The translations under genes were made by a program, and so were the position numbers. From positions 25,093-89,092 of the forward strand of contig JACCWI010000011.1 of assembly GCA_013697725.1 (NCBI GenBank): 64,000 bases of DNA, given 5' to 3'. This stretch comes from Tatlockia sp. Lineage in GTDB: Bacteria; Pseudomonadota; Gammaproteobacteria; Legionellales; Legionellaceae. The notes under the pieces were generated by a model, which was not told the DNA's origin, searched no databases, and saw only the letters and a program-made list of their open reading frames with translations. Positions 1 to 11,829 of the stretch are shown one piece after another; position 1 is the first letter of the stretch; every line of letters begins with the position of its first letter.

Positions 1-6
1 CAGTGC

Positions 7-1332
7 TTAAACTGAATACCCCTCTTCACGCATCTTTGCTAACTTATATCGTAATGTACGTTCACTAATGCCCAGGATAGTTGACACTTCTTGTCTGTTA
101 CCATGATGGAGCTTTAAGGTTTTTTCAATCAAATCAAATTCATGATTTTGTAAGCTCTTATCCTCTATTTTTTCTTTTACCTGGTCAGATTTAGGTCGAA
201 GTTCTTCGATTTCATCTGCGGGCAGCTGTAAATCACAGACTTGAATAATACCATTAGATTGCAGCACTAGAGCACGTTGCACCACATTATCAAGTTCACG
301 AGCATTACCTGGCCAACTGTAGTCCAACATTGCTTTATTCGCTTCTTCGCTAAAGGCAGGAATTAAGGGATTATTGTGACAATGACGGCGAATCAAGTAA
401 TTGGCCAAAGGAATAATATCACAGGTTCTCTCTCGGAGCGGTAACCAATAAAGGGGGAAAACATTCAAACGATAATACAAATCTTCACGAAAACGACCAG
501 CCTTGACTTCATCGACTAAATTTCGATTGGACGTTGCTAACACCCGCACATCGAGGTTAATTAATTTAGTAGCCCCTATTCGCTCAACTTCTTTCTCTTG
601 TAAAACTCTTAATAATTTAGCTTGTAGGCTCAAACTCATTTCACTCACTTCATCAAGAAGCAAAGTTCCGCCTTGTGCCTGTTCAAATTTTCCGGGAGTT
701 GCCTTGTAGGCGCCAGTGAAGGCTCCTTTTTCATAGCCAAATAAAGTTGCTTCTAACATCTGCTCGGGGATAGCAGCACAGTTAATTGCAATAAAAGGAT
801 TCGCGCGGCGAGGTGAATGATCGTGAATAAAATGGGCCAAGACTTCTTTGCCTGTTCCGCTTTCACCACTAATCATTACGCCAACCTCAGATTGGGCAAC
901 ACGTAAAGCCATCGATAACAGGGCCTGGCTTTTTGGATCTTGAGCCACGGGTTGGCTATCATCTTCAGCCATTGACGGTTTAATGTAGCGTTTTATTTTT
1001 TCAGTTAGAGCATGGGCACTAAAAGGTTTTTGCAGATAATCAACCGCACCATGTCGCATCGCCGCTACAGCCTCTTCAACAGTGCCATTGGCTGTCATTA
1101 GAATAACAGGCACACCCGGATTGCGACGTTGGATTTCAGCAAGCAATTGCTGACCTTCCATCTTATCCATGCGAATATCAGTTAAAACAATGGCTGGGCT
1201 ATGGCGCTCAAGCATTGCAAGGGCTTCTTTGCCATCTTTTGCAGCGAGAAATGAATGACCAGCAAGATTCATAGTTTCTGCGAGTGCTTCGCGTAAAACC
1301 GGGTCATCCTCAACAATTAGTACATCGCTCAT
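7..1332 (-). CDS. fleR: FleR-type sigma-54-dependent response regulator
   Basis: An NtrC-family activator of about 441 residues that works with RNA polymerase-sigma-54; in Legionella and Pseudomonas the FleR/FlrC member drives middle and late flagellar genes. Residues 1-115 are a receiver domain with an acidic pair (VEDD) and a phospho-acceptor in LTDIRMD. The centre is a complete sigma-54 AAA+ domain with Walker A GESGTGKE, the sigma-54 contact loop GAFTGA and Walker B GTLLLDE. The C terminus is a Fis-type helix-turn-helix (RQEVSTILGISERTLRYKL). The ATG at 1332 is preferred to an in-frame TTG six bases upstream, because an AAAGGA ribosome site fits it better. The expected partner kinase (FleS) would lie beyond the window edge. 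Family assignment is firm; FleR rather than another NtrC-like regulator is inferred. Confidence 0.85.
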   Translation of the reverse strand: MSDVLIVEDDPVLREALAETMNLAGHSFLAAKDGKEALAMLERHSPAIVLTDIRMDKMEGQQLLAEIQRRNPGVPVILMTANGTVEEAVAAMRHGAVDYLQKPFSAHALTEKIKRYIKPSMAEDDSQPVAQDPKSQALLSMALRVAQSEVGVMISGESGTGKEVLAHFIHDHSPRRANPFIAINCAAIPEQMLEATLFGYEKGAFTGAYKATPGKFEQAQGGTLLLDEVSEMSLSLQAKLLRVLQEKEVERIGATKLINLDVRVLATSNRNLVDEVKAGRFREDLYYRLNVFPLYWLPLRERTCDIIPLANYLIRRHCHNNPLIPAFSEEANKAMLDYSWPGNARELDNVVQRALVLQSNGIIQVCDLQLPADEIEELRPKSDQVKEKIEDKSLQNHEFDLIEKTLKLHHGNRQEVSTILGISERTLRYKLAKMREEGYSV

Positions 1333-1566
1333 GGACAAATCCTTTTGTAAATTTGTTTATTCTCTACCTTGCTCTCTAATATTCTAAATAAGGCTTTGCA
1401 AGGCTCCTGGAAAAAGCTAAAGCATAAAACCTTAAATTTATAGTACAGCATAAAGACTGCCTAACCTAGTCAAGAATTCATTTAAACTTTGAAAAGCTCA
1501 GTTCTACTATTCCCTTTAAATCATGTATCATTAATTGCAGATTGAAAAGCTTAAAACAGGAAAATT

Positions 1567-2268
1567 ATGCAAAGCCTGCAGTTTTTATTAAATTTCATTT
1601 CACATATCGACCTTTATCTCTTTGATTTCGTATCCAATTACGGAACTTGGACTTATCTGGTTTTATTTCTTATTATTTTTTGCGAAACCGGTTTAGTAAT
1701 CATGCCCTTTCTTCCCGGTGATTCTCTACTTTTTGTGGCTGGAAGCATTGCGGCTCAATCGGGTCAACCTCTGTCCATTATAGTGTTGTTAATTTTATTA
1801 ATCATTGCGTCCATCCTGGGAAATCAGCTTAATTATTTCATTGGCCGAATGATTGGTTCGAAAGTTTACTCAGCTAAACGCTCTTGGTTTGTCAATAAAA
1901 AGCACCTAAATTCCACCCACCTTTTTTATGAAAAACATGGTGGCAAAACAATTATTTTTGCGCGGTTTATGCCGGTTATCCGCACGTTCGCGCCCTTTGT
2001 AGCAGGAATCGGGCATATGTCTGTGATGCAATTTTCACTATATAATGTTGTTAGTGCCTTAATTTGGATTGGAAGTTTATTGGGTTTAGGCTATTTCTTT
2101 GGTTCCTTACCCTGGATTAAAAACAATTTTACTCTGGTAATCTATGGCCTGATTCTTCTTTCAATTATGCCGCCGATTATTGCGCTTATGATTCGTAAAT
2201 TTCGAGTGTCATCCTGTGAGAAAACTACACTTGAGATTAAAGACAGAACAGGCTCTTGCAACGATTGA
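1567..2268 (+). CDS. DedA family (SNARE-associated/VTT) membrane protein
   Basis: A 233-residue polytopic inner-membrane protein of the DedA superfamily, whose members are implicated in undecaprenyl-phosphate or phospholipid flipping and in membrane homeostasis. Family landmarks are the acidic and glycine/proline-rich stretch FCETGLVIMPFLPGDSLLF near residues 38-56 and the arginine motif FMPVIRTFAPFVAGIGHM near residues 137-154. At least five hydrophobic segments are visible. An AGGA ribosome site lies just upstream of the ATG. The next gene starts five bases after the stop, so the two are probably cotranscribed. The substrate cannot be told from the sequence. Confidence 0.85.
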   Translation: MQSLQFLLNFISHIDLYLFDFVSNYGTWTYLVLFLIIFCETGLVIMPFLPGDSLLFVAGSIAAQSGQPLSIIVLLILLIIASILGNQLNYFIGRMIGSKVYSAKRSWFVNKKHLNSTHLFYEKHGGKTIIFARFMPVIRTFAPFVAGIGHMSVMQFSLYNVVSALIWIGSLLGLGYFFGSLPWIKNNFTLVIYGLILLSIMPPIIALMIRKFRVSSCEKTTLEIKDRTGSCND

Positions 2269-2272
2269 TACA

Positions 2273-2746
2273 ATGCGTATTTATAAATTAACAATAAGTT
2301 ATTTATTCTTCTATTTTTTGTTTGGAATTCTAATTTTTCTTTTATTTTTTGGTTGGAATGATAGCTTAAAAATTTTGATGCAATCCCCTTTAGAAAGTAG
2401 CTTTAGTGGAGGATTGATTTTTGTTTCTGCATTATTCGGTTCTATTTTAATCATCGCTAAAATGAAAGAACGTTTATCAGTGGAACCCTATCCTTATTTT
2501 ATGATGGGCTTTTATGTAGGTAATTGCTCCCTACTAATTTTATTTTTACTCGATGCTTTATTTCGTAAATTTATCATTTTGAAATTTCCAGAATTAATAG
2601 CGGTTCTACTTTCTTTCTTAGCAGAGTTATTGTTTAGTTATATAATTGGATGGGCATTTTTAGCTCTAATACCTGCCTGGATAAGCGCTTATCTAACTTA
2701 TAAATTATTTGCTAATACCACTGATATAAATATTGGACCTTCTTAA
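2273..2746 (+). CDS. Small membrane protein of unknown function
   Basis: About 157 residues with four hydrophobic segments (roughly residues 6-28, 42-60, 72-94 and 105-145). I recognise no family motif. The reading frame extends upstream to a GTG at 2216 inside the DedA gene, but the ATG at 2273, five bases after the DedA stop, gives the more natural membrane-protein start; no strong ribosome site precedes either, so coupling to dedA translation is likely. It converges on rarA, and the two stop codons overlap by four bases. A role linked to the DedA protein is only suggested by position. Confidence 0.6.
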   Translation: MRIYKLTISYLFFYFLFGILIFLLFFGWNDSLKILMQSPLESSFSGGLIFVSALFGSILIIAKMKERLSVEPYPYFMMGFYVGNCSLLILFLLDALFRKFIILKFPELIAVLLSFLAELLFSYIIGWAFLALIPAWISAYLTYKLFANTTDINIGPS

Positions 2747-4053
2747 TTTTTAGATTTTTTCTTGGCTTCGGTATCTAATTTGTCTAAAAAATCCATTTTT
2801 TCTGCAATTTTGCTTTCCAAACCCCTGAGCACGGGCTGATACCAATTCGGTTTTTTTAAACCTTCGGGAAAATAATTTTCACCCGCAGCATAGGCATTGG
2901 GTTCATCGTGGGCATAGCGATAGGCATGACCATAGCCTAAATCTTTCATTAATTTTGTAGGTGCATTACGTAAATGGGTAGGCACTTCGCGTGATTTATC
3001 TTTTTTTACAAAAGCCATGGCTTTATTAAACGCAAGATAACCAGCATTGCTTTTAGGAGCAACAGCCAGGTAGATTAAGGCTTGAGCCAGGGCTAGCTCA
3101 CCCTCCGGTGATCCTAAGCGTTCATAGGTAAGAGCTGCGTCATTTGTCATTTGCATAGCTTTAGGATCGGCAAGGCCAATATCTTCCCATGCCATTCTTA
3201 CAATACGTCGCGAAAGGTAATGAGGGTCGACACCGCCATCGAGCATACGGCAGAACCAATATAAAGCAGCATCAGGGTTTGAGCCTCGCACTGATTTATG
3301 CAGAGCAGAAATTTGATCATAAAAATTTTCTCCACCTTTATCAAAGCGACGACCACTAGGGCTAAGGGCATTTTTTATCAACTCTTCACTAATCTCATTG
3401 GTTCCTGCAAGTGCAGCACTATTATTGAGTTGTTCTAATAAATTATATAAGCGACGAGCATCACCATCTGCATAGCTTAGTAATTGAGCGATTGCTTTTT
3501 CATCAAAGTCTAAATGCGGCATAGCTTCTTTACGAGCACGAGTAATTAATTGCCTAAGTTCAAGGTCTGATAAAGAATTTAATACATAAACCTGCGCTCT
3601 TGAAAGTAAAGCTGAGTTAACTTCAAAGGACGGATTTTCAGTGGTTGCACCGATAAAAGTAAGAAGACCTGATTCAGTAAAAGGCAGTAAGGCATCTTGT
3701 TGGGATTTATTAAAGCGATGAATTTCATCGATGAACAGTATCGTCTGCCTTTGATGGGTTAAATTTTGTTTGGCCAGCTCGACTGCAGCGCGAATATCTT
3801 TCACGCCTGAAAAAACCGCAGACAAGGCTATCCATTCACAATCAAAAGTATTAGCACATAAACGAGCCAAGGTTGTTTTGCCAACACCAGGCGGTCCCCA
3901 AAAAATCATGGAATGTGGTTTTTTGGACTCAAAGGCTACGCGAAGTGGTTTAGATGGTGCAAGTAAATGGGATTGGCCAACCACCTCATTCCAATGTTTA
4001 GGTCGTAATTTTTCAGCAAGAGGAATCGTGGGCTGGCTATTAAACAAAGTCAT
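2743..4053 (-). CDS. rarA: Replication-associated recombination protein RarA (MgsA), AAA+ ATPase
   Basis: A 436-residue clamp-loader-like AAA+ ATPase of the RarA/MgsA/WRNIP1 family, which acts at stalled replication forks. Walker A is [11 protein letters not shown] near residue 55 and Walker B is [15 protein letters not shown] near residue 105; sensor 1 is [12 protein letters not shown]. The C-terminal MgsA-type helical domain includes [15 protein letters not shown]. Length is as expected. Its ATG overlaps the lolA stop in an ATGA arrangement, so it is translationally coupled as the third gene of ftsK-lolA-rarA, the same order as in E. coli and many other gammaproteobacteria. Confidence 0.95.
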   Translation of the reverse strand: MTLFNSQPTIPLAEKLRPKHWNEVVGQSHLLAPSKPLRVAFESKKPHSMIFWGPPGVGKTTLARLCANTFDCEWIALSAVFSGVKDIRAAVELAKQNLTHQRQTILFIDEIHRFNKSQQDALLPFTESGLLTFIGATTENPSFEVNSALLSRAQVYVLNSLSDLELRQLITRARKEAMPHLDFDEKAIAQLLSYADGDARRLYNLLEQLNNSAALAGTNEISEELIKNALSPSGRRFDKGGENFYDQISALHKSVRGSNPDAALYWFCRMLDGGVDPHYLSRRIVRMAWEDIGLADPKAMQMTNDAALTYERLGSPEGELALAQALIYLAVAPKSNAGYLAFNKAMAFVKKDKSREVPTHLRNAPTKLMKDLGYGHAYRYAHDEPNAYAAGENYFPEGLKKPNWYQPVLRGLESKIAEKMDFLDKLDTEAKKKSKN

Positions 4054-4658
4054 TGTTGCACAACATCCGTCCCTTTTGGGGGCTTGAATTGAAACAATGC
4101 AGCTTCAACTTTAGGATTTGTTTTAACCTTTAACAGATCAACAATAGTATGCTGACCTAATTGATCAAATAATTCGAGACCCATCAAAATATTATTATTA
4201 AAAATTAATTTTAAGCGCTGAAAATTCGCTTTGTCTGATTTAGCATGCAAATCATAGGATTGATTGGTACCGGTATTCTCAAGGCTAACCTCAAAATCTC
4301 GGGCTACTGTATTATCATAGCTGCTTAAAAACAAGGCTGCAGTCCCACCCATTCCTTCTTCCTGCTTTTTAACAGTGACCTGTTCTAAATCGACATCGTA
4401 AACCCATAGTTTTTTTCCATCGGCGACAACTAATTGCGCCATAGGTTCTTTGGTTTGCCAGCGAAATCGTCCAGGACGTTCAAGAGCCATGGTTCCAGAA
4501 GATTTTGAAATTTCTCGATTTTTGCTTTTGACTACCTGTTTAAAATTCGCGGTTAGAGTTCGCATGGCATTTAACTTCGCTTGAAGATCTTCACCTGCAG
4601 ATTGGCAAAAAGCACTACCGGCAAAAATTAAGCTAATAAATAAAATTAATGATTTCAT
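4050..4658 (-). CDS. lolA: Outer-membrane lipoprotein carrier protein LolA
   Basis: A 202-residue periplasmic chaperone that takes lipoproteins from the LolCDE transporter to the outer-membrane receptor LolB. A cleavable signal peptide covers about residues 1-19 (ending SAFCQS). The mature part has the family pattern: an early MRTLTANFKQ segment, then GTMALERPGRFRW and DGKKLWVYDVDLEQVTVK. Length matches the family. A GAGGAG ribosome site lies within the end of ftsK, three bases from this gene, and the stop overlaps the rarA start, so all three genes form one operon. Confidence 0.95.
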   Translation of the reverse strand: MKSLILFISLIFAGSAFCQSAGEDLQAKLNAMRTLTANFKQVVKSKNREISKSSGTMALERPGRFRWQTKEPMAQLVVADGKKLWVYDVDLEQVTVKKQEEGMGGTAALFLSSYDNTVARDFEVSLENTGTNQSYDLHAKSDKANFQRLKLIFNNNILMGLELFDQLGQHTIVDLLKVKTNPKVEAALFQFKPPKGTDVVQQ

Positions 4659-4660
4659 AA

Positions 4661-7081
4661 CTACTCCTCAGTTATAGTGGATACTAACACATCACGAAAA
4701 CCGCCATCTAAAGGCCCAACAATACCCGTTCTTTCCATCTCTTCCACCAGTCGTGCCGCGCGATTGTATCCCACTTTAAAGCGACGTTGGACAGAGGAAA
4801 TTGATGCTTTTCTAGTTTGAATAACGAATTCTACTGCTTGATCATAAAGAGGATCAGCATCCTCAGTATCCCCGCCCTCTTCATTAAATCCGCTTTCGCA
4901 ATCGGAAGCTTGGGTTATATCATCAAAATATACCGGTTCTCCACGGGCACGCCAATCATCCGCGATACGATGCACTTCTTTGTCATCAACAAAAGCACCG
5001 TGCACCCGAAGAGGAGCACCGCTACCCGGTGCTAAATAAAGCATATCCCCAAAACCTAATAATTGCTCCGCACCTTGCTGATCTAAAATAGTTCGTGAAT
5101 CAATTTTTGATGACACCTGAAAAGACATACGAGTAGGAATATTAGATTTTATCAAACCAGTCAAGACATCCACTGAAGGACGTTGTGTAGCAAGAATCAG
5201 ATGAATTCCGGCAGCACGTGCTTTTTGGGCAATTCTCGCAATCAATTGCTCTACTTTTTTGCCAACCACCATCATCATGTCTGCTAACTCATCAATCATC
5301 ACAACAATATAAGGTAAAGTTTGCAAAAGAGGCGCTGTTTCATCCACTGAGTCTGTAGACTTCCAAAGGGGATCGTGTAAGGGATTTCCTTTTGCTTCTG
5401 CTTCAATGACCTTCGCATTAAAGCCCGCAAGATTTCGAACACCTAAAGCAGACATTAAACGATAGCGCCTTTCCATCTCCCCTACACACCATCGTAAGGC
5501 AGCAGCGGCTTCTTTCATGTCAGTTACAACCGGGGTTAATAGATGAGGAATACCATCATAAACTGACAATTCCAACATTTTAGGATCAACCATTATTAAG
5601 CGCACTTCATCAGGCGTTGCCTTGAAAAGTATACTTAATATCATGGCATTAATGCCCACTGATTTACCTGAACCTGTAGTCCCTGCAACCAGAAGATGAG
5701 GCATCTTTGCCAGATCAACCACCATTGGATGACCGGCTATATCAACGCCTAGAGCAAGTGTCAAAGGTGAATGCGCTTGTTGATAAACATCAGCGGAAAG
5801 TACTTGCGATAAGCATACCATTTCTCGATGTTGATTAGGTAACTCAAGACCCACCACCGTTTTCCCGGGAATCACTTCAACAACCCGCACTGATGTAACC
5901 GACAGGGAGCGAGCTAAATCCTTGGCAAGTGCTGTTAATTTAGACACTTTAATTCCGGCCGCTAATTGCAGTTCAAATCGAGTAATTACAGGACCAGGAT
6001 GTACGGCCACCACATCCGCTTGTATGCCAAAATCAAGTAAATGCTGCTCGACTTCCCTGGATACGTTTTCTAATTCTTGGTGAGTATAGCCGCCCATTGC
6101 TTTTCCGGGTTTACCTTTATCAAGCAAGCTCAAGGAGGGTAAACCCGCAGATACCAATGATTGACCTTTAGAACTACGTGTTTCTTTAGGTTGTTCTTTA
6201 CTCGTAGAATCCTTGAAAATCTCTTTTACAGCTTTTATTGGTGTAGGTAGCGAAACAGCAGGACCTGAGTGGTTAAGATTTAGATTGCGGCTATTTGGTT
6301 CGGGTGCGGTATCAATCGGCAATTTGGGTTCAACTTTTTCTTTTTGAGAGGCAAATAATTTAGGTGCGGCTTTGCTTGTAGTTGTCACCGCTCTTTTGAG
6401 ATAGTAACTTTTAAATTTTCCACTAAACATTTGATAGTTTGAGATTAGGGTGCGCAAAGCCCAGTTAAGAATATTAAAGGAGATTGCCCCTAATTTTTCA
6501 ACTGCAGAGACCCAGGATAACCCGGTCAATAACGTTATCCCAGCTAAAAAAACCGCTACTAATACTAAGGTAGCACCCTGAATATTCATCGCATATTCAA
6601 AGCCTTCAGAAATAAAACTGCCAAGAATACCCCCCGCACTATGGTAACGATCAATTGATCGGATTTGAGGTTCTAAACTCGAAAGACCACAACCTCCAAC
6701 CATTAAAAATACCAAGCCTGAGCTACGTAAAAATAAGGCAGCTCTATTTAAGTCAGTAACTGTGCGCTGATCTTTTAAGATAAACCAGGATAAATAAGCA
6801 ATGCAGAGTGGCAGCATAAAGGCAAAATAACCAAATAAAAAATAAAGCGCATCTGCAAGGTAGGCGCCGATTTGACCGCCAGCATTAGCAATGTCATTAT
6901 TTGCCTTCGACACATGCGACCAACTTGGATCGCTAAGTTCATAAGTGCTGAGTGAAAGTAAAACGAATAAAACGCAAGCCGATAGAAGAATGAAAATACC
7001 TTCATTGATACGATTGATAAAAAAATTCGGCAGGTTTTTTTTAGGTTTTCTTGCCTGATTACCCACTTGTTGTTTTCCCAT
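4661..7081 (-). CDS. ftsK: DNA translocase FtsK
   Basis: An 806-residue septal DNA pump that moves chromosome termini to the dif/XerCD region during division. The N terminus (about residues 25-200) contains four or five membrane helices. A linker of about 140 residues follows, much shorter than that of E. coli FtsK. The RecA-like motor carries Walker [11 protein letters not shown] near residue 470 and Walker [15 protein letters not shown] near residue 588. The C-terminal gamma winged helix ([20 protein letters not shown]) is the part that reads KOPS sequences. It is the first gene of ftsK-lolA-rarA and is divergent from trxB, so the control region is the 71 bases between them. Confidence 0.96.
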   Translation of the reverse strand: MGKQQVGNQARKPKKNLPNFFINRINEGIFILLSACVLFVLLSLSTYELSDPSWSHVSKANNDIANAGGQIGAYLADALYFLFGYFAFMLPLCIAYLSWFILKDQRTVTDLNRAALFLRSSGLVFLMVGGCGLSSLEPQIRSIDRYHSAGGILGSFISEGFEYAMNIQGATLVLVAVFLAGITLLTGLSWVSAVEKLGAISFNILNWALRTLISNYQMFSGKFKSYYLKRAVTTTSKAAPKLFASQKEKVEPKLPIDTAPEPNSRNLNLNHSGPAVSLPTPIKAVKEIFKDSTSKEQPKETRSSKGQSLVSAGLPSLSLLDKGKPGKAMGGYTHQELENVSREVEQHLLDFGIQADVVAVHPGPVITRFELQLAAGIKVSKLTALAKDLARSLSVTSVRVVEVIPGKTVVGLELPNQHREMVCLSQVLSADVYQQAHSPLTLALGVDIAGHPMVVDLAKMPHLLVAGTTGSGKSVGINAMILSILFKATPDEVRLIMVDPKMLELSVYDGIPHLLTPVVTDMKEAAAALRWCVGEMERRYRLMSALGVRNLAGFNAKVIEAEAKGNPLHDPLWKSTDSVDETAPLLQTLPYIVVMIDELADMMMVVGKKVEQLIARIAQKARAAGIHLILATQRPSVDVLTGLIKSNIPTRMSFQVSSKIDSRTILDQQGAEQLLGFGDMLYLAPGSGAPLRVHGAFVDDKEVHRIADDWRARGEPVYFDDITQASDCESGFNEEGGDTEDADPLYDQAVEFVIQTRKASISSVQRRFKVGYNRAARLVEEMERTGIVGPLDGGFRDVLVSTITEE

Positions 7082-7083
7082 AA

Positions 7084-8791
<1,708 letters not shown>

Positions 8792-8965
8792 AAAGCTAAA
8801 GAGTTTGTTAGTTAGAACTCAAAACACTCGTTAAGCTGAGTGCCTAGCCTGGGTTTTGATAAATTCTTTACTAAAATCAAGCAAGAATGCATGAGAGCTG
8901 ATTGCCATTTACTGAAATCTAGTGCATTATTTGCGCTTTGTTAGAAACAATTTTTTGAGAGACCC

Positions 8966-9187
8966 ATGGCGAAAGAAGATCATATAGAAATGCTTGGCAC
9001 AGTTATCGATACCCTACCTAACACAATGTTCAGAGTAGAGTTAGAAAACGGCCATGTTGTTACCGCTCATATTTCAGGTCGTATGCGTAAGAATTATATT
9101 CGTATTTTAACGGGTGATAAGGTTAAAGTAGAGCTTACTCCTTATGACTTAAGCAAGGGGCGTATTATTTTTCGTGATAAAAACTAG
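8966..9187 (+). CDS. infA: Translation initiation factor IF-1
   Basis: A 73-residue S1/OB-fold protein that binds the 30S A site during initiation. The sequence is typical throughout: [19 protein letters not shown] at the start, the [16 protein letters not shown] strand pair, and the basic [15 protein letters not shown] segment. The separate 174-base upstream region implies its own promoter. Being close behind aat is a common gammaproteobacterial arrangement (also in E. coli, on the opposite strand). Confidence 0.97.
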   Translation: MAKEDHIEMLGTVIDTLPNTMFRVELENGHVVTAHISGRMRKNYIRILTGDKVKVELTPYDLSKGRIIFRDKN

Positions 9188-9338
9188 GCCTTAATCAAAA
9201 ATCACTTAGGCCCAGCTTCTTCTAAATTCAGAATCCTGCGGCCCAGGCTGAGCCAAATTTCAAATGCACCAACAATTTCTTTGGATCACCGCGGTTTTCC
9301 AGCGTTCCAAATTCTTTTTTTTGAGCATCCTAACCGAA

Positions 9339-9366
9339 CCCAGCACGATAACTGGGGTGCCTTTTT
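9339..9366 (+). terminator. Possible terminator after infA
   Basis: A short hairpin, CCCAG (9339-9343) pairing with CTGGG (9352-9356), is followed by a T-run at 9362-9366. The stem is only five or six pairs, so this is weak. It sits between the convergent genes infA and pmbA and reaches the pmbA stop codon. Confidence 0.3.
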
Positions 9367-10723
9367 AATGTCCGGCGATAGTCATTTGTTCAATTAATAT
9401 AGAGCCACAATGGGTAGAAATATTAGGATTGCGATCTGAGCCCACTGCAACGATAGCTTTAAACATATCTTTTAAATTTCCTGCTATGGTGATTTCTTCA
9501 ACCGGAAACTGAATCTGACCATTTTCAACCCAAAAACCACTAGCTCCACGGGAATAATCACCTGTTAAGCCATTGACTCCTTGCCCCATTAGCTCTGTTA
9601 CCAGCAAACCTTTATTCATTTTTTTCAACAAGTCTTGCAAGTCACCTGCAGTAGGATCAACCGTTAAATTATGAACTCCGCCAGCATTAGCGGTAGTTTT
9701 CAAGCCCATACGCCTTGCTGAATAGCTGCCTAAAACATATTGTAAGACCTTACCATCTTCAACAAACACATTATTCCGGGTAGGTACTCCTTCGCTATCA
9801 AAGGGTGAACTACCTAGAGCCCTTAGCAGTAACGGTTGTTCATAAATTTTTATCATTTCGGGAAAAACTTGCTGTTCCAGAGAATCTAATAAAAAACTAT
9901 TTTTACGATATAAATTTCCACCGTTAATGGCATTAATAAAACTCGAAATTATACTGCTTGAAACACGTGAAGAAAATAATATCGGTGATTTTTGAGTTTT
10001 AACTTTCTTAGCACCTAAACGCCTTGTAGCTCTTTCTACCGCATTGCCTGCTAACTTCTCCAGACAATATAAATCTTCAGGCCGTCGTGCTGTAGTATAG
10101 TCATAGTCACGTTGCATGAGTTCGCCCTCTTTAGCAATCAGAGAACAACTTATACTATGTCTTGTGCTTTGAATTAGGCCTTCACCCCCATAGGTATTAG
10201 CATAACCGCCGCAAAAGCTATAGGTTGAAAAATTCACACCATCGGAATTGGCAATTCGTTTATCCAATGATAAAGCCAGTTTCTCACAGGCTAGCGCCTT
10301 CTCTATGGCCTCAGGTGGACTAATATCCCAGGGGTAATAAAGATCCAAATCCGGATAATTGTTATTTATTAATTCTCGATCAGCAAGACCAAAACAAGGA
10401 TCTGCGGCACTTACACGAGCAATATCACAAGCAGCAGTCACCAATGCATCCAAGGCTGCTGGTGAAGTATCGGTACTGCTTGCTCCGCCTTTACGTTGAC
10501 CAATATACACAACCAGACTCACACCTTGATCTTCACTAAAAGCAACCGTTTCTACTTCACCCATACGCACATCAACTGAATAACCACTGTCATGATTTAC
10601 TGAAACCATTGCGTCGCTTGCTCCATGCGCTTTAGATCGGGCTAATACATCTTGCATTAAATCGTTTAATTTCTTGGTTGACTTAGTTGTCACTCTATTG
10701 CTATTTTCCTCAGATAATTCCAT
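9365..10723 (-). CDS. pmbA: Metalloprotease PmbA/TldE
   Basis: A 452-residue member of the TldD/PmbA family. In E. coli, TldD and PmbA (TldE) form a heterodimeric protease that matures microcin B17 and degrades CcdA. Family features are the N-terminal substrate-binding half (residues 20-220) and the conserved C-terminal half with SSPFDSEGVPT, NVFVEDGKVLQYVL and LTGDYSRGASGFWVENG. PmbA subunits lack the zinc HExxxH motif found in TldD, and none is seen here. tldD is not in the window. The gene is divergent from the next one, with 48 bases between starts. Confidence 0.92.
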   Translation of the reverse strand: MELSEENSNRVTTKSTKKLNDLMQDVLARSKAHGASDAMVSVNHDSGYSVDVRMGEVETVAFSEDQGVSLVVYIGQRKGGASSTDTSPAALDALVTAACDIARVSAADPCFGLADRELINNNYPDLDLYYPWDISPPEAIEKALACEKLALSLDKRIANSDGVNFSTYSFCGGYANTYGGEGLIQSTRHSISCSLIAKEGELMQRDYDYTTARRPEDLYCLEKLAGNAVERATRRLGAKKVKTQKSPILFSSRVSSSIISSFINAINGGNLYRKNSFLLDSLEQQVFPEMIKIYEQPLLLRALGSSPFDSEGVPTRNNVFVEDGKVLQYVLGSYSARRMGLKTTANAGGVHNLTVDPTAGDLQDLLKKMNKGLLVTELMGQGVNGLTGDYSRGASGFWVENGQIQFPVEEITIAGNLKDMFKAIVAVGSDRNPNISTHCGSILIEQMTIAGH

Positions 10724-10771
10724 GGTAATTATGCCCCTAATAAAGTTTATTCATAAGGATACAAGATTAAT

Positions 10772-11554
10772 ATGCCCAGGCAAACCATTGAACTTAGAAA
10801 ATGGCTGACCCGAGCCTTTAAATGCTCAATGATCGCTTCATTATTGTTATTTTTTACAAATTTATCGAATGCAGAAAGTAGTTGGCGAACGCTTGCTCCT
10901 GGAATTGAGTATCAGGATCTTGATAGTAGTTTTCTAACCCCTTGGTCTCATGTTCATGTTTTTCGTATTAATCTTAAAGAAAATAAACTTTCCCTCGTTT
11001 CAGCAAAAGATTTAGCGCGTGAGCATGCCTCTATTGAAGAATATGCGGAGTTTAGCAAAGCATTAATTGCTGTTAATGGGGGGTTTTTTGATAGTAATTA
11101 CAAACCTTTAGGTTTACGTATTTATGATAAACATCAGAAAAATCCAGCAAAAAATATTTCCTGGTGGGGTGTTTTTTACGTAAAAGAGCAAAAACCACAT
11201 CTTTTAAGCTTCTCCCAATATACTCCTGATCGGCAGATTGAATTTGCCATCCAAAGCGGACCCAGGCTGTTAATTAATAACCGCATTCCTCCGTTAAAAC
11301 CAGGCAGAGCCGAGCGCTCTGCCTTAGGTATAACCCACGATGGTCGCGTGATAATTTTAGTTACTGATAATATGCCGCTTTCTACCACTGAATTAGCTCA
11401 ACTGATGAAGGCACAGCCACTTAATTGCGAAAATGCACTAAATCTCGATGGAGGAAGCTCAAGTCAATTGCGTGCTCATCTTAATTCTTTCCAACTGGAT
11501 GTACATGGTTTTTCCAATGTGAGCGATGCGGTAATAGTTAAGTCTAATGGCTAA
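10772..11554 (+). CDS. Secreted phosphodiester glycosidase (NAGPA)-domain protein
   Basis: A 260-residue protein with a basic N terminus and a hydrophobic segment at about residues 16-33 ending near SNAES, consistent with a signal peptide. The body resembles the phosphodiester glycosidase/NAGPA fold (older name DUF2233): IAVNGGFFDSNYKPLGL near residues 89-105, IQSGPRLL near 164-171, and NLDGGSSSQL near 223-232, the usual signature triplet of that family. The human namesake removes GlcNAc from phosphodiesters during mannose-6-phosphate tagging; bacterial members are mostly uncharacterised. Substrate is unknown. The start is the first ATG, with an AAGGA site about 13 bases upstream. Confidence 0.75.
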   Translation: MPRQTIELRKWLTRAFKCSMIASLLLFFTNLSNAESSWRTLAPGIEYQDLDSSFLTPWSHVHVFRINLKENKLSLVSAKDLAREHASIEEYAEFSKALIAVNGGFFDSNYKPLGLRIYDKHQKNPAKNISWWGVFYVKEQKPHLLSFSQYTPDRQIEFAIQSGPRLLINNRIPPLKPGRAERSALGITHDGRVIILVTDNMPLSTTELAQLMKAQPLNCENALNLDGGSSSQLRAHLNSFQLDVHGFSNVSDAVIVKSNG

Positions 11555-11630
11555 AAAAAATTTTATTATTTTCTCTGCTAGATAAAAACCGATTTGCTAA
11601 GATTTACAGCAACGAAAAATGCCACACAAC

Positions 11631-11661
11631 TTATCCACAGCTTATACCGTATTTATCCCCT
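11631..11661 (+). promoter_or_regulatory. DnaA box(es) upstream of nrdAB
   Basis: TTATCCACA at 11631-11639 matches the consensus DnaA box exactly, and a poorer copy, TTATCCCCT, follows at 11653-11661. In E. coli the nrdAB promoter is controlled by DnaA boxes. The position about 170-200 bases before nrdA supports the same role here; function is inferred. Confidence 0.6.
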
Positions 11662-11677
11662 TGACCTGCGCTAAAAA

Positions 11678-11723
11678 ACACAATATATGGGAAAAAATTT
11701 ATTTTTACTACAACATATTGTGT
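11678..11723 (+). promoter_or_regulatory. Pair of NrdR-like boxes upstream of nrdA
   Basis: ACACAATATATGGGAA (11678-11693) and CTACAACATATTGTGT (11708-11723) resemble the palindromic NrdR box (about ACACwATATATwGTGT). Their starts are 30 bases apart, close to three helical turns, the usual spacing of paired NrdR sites. NrdR represses ribonucleotide reductase genes according to the ATP/dATP balance. Each site is imperfect in one half. Confidence 0.6.
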
Positions 11724-11829
11724 CTTTGGGTAACTATACTTTAAGATATGAATCGTCCAGTATTTTCTGGACCACCTATTTCAAGGAATGCAATTAGGTG
11801 GGTAACAAATAACATTCAGTGGAGAAAAC

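Noticed and set aside
1333..1338. TTG as start of FleR
   Set aside because: The ATG at 1332 has the better-spaced ribosome site and gives the standard receiver-domain start.
11631..11661. DnaA boxes as a possible replication origin
   Set aside because: Only one perfect box and one poor one, with no DnaA/DnaN genes and no AT-rich unwinding region; nrdAB control is a better explanation.
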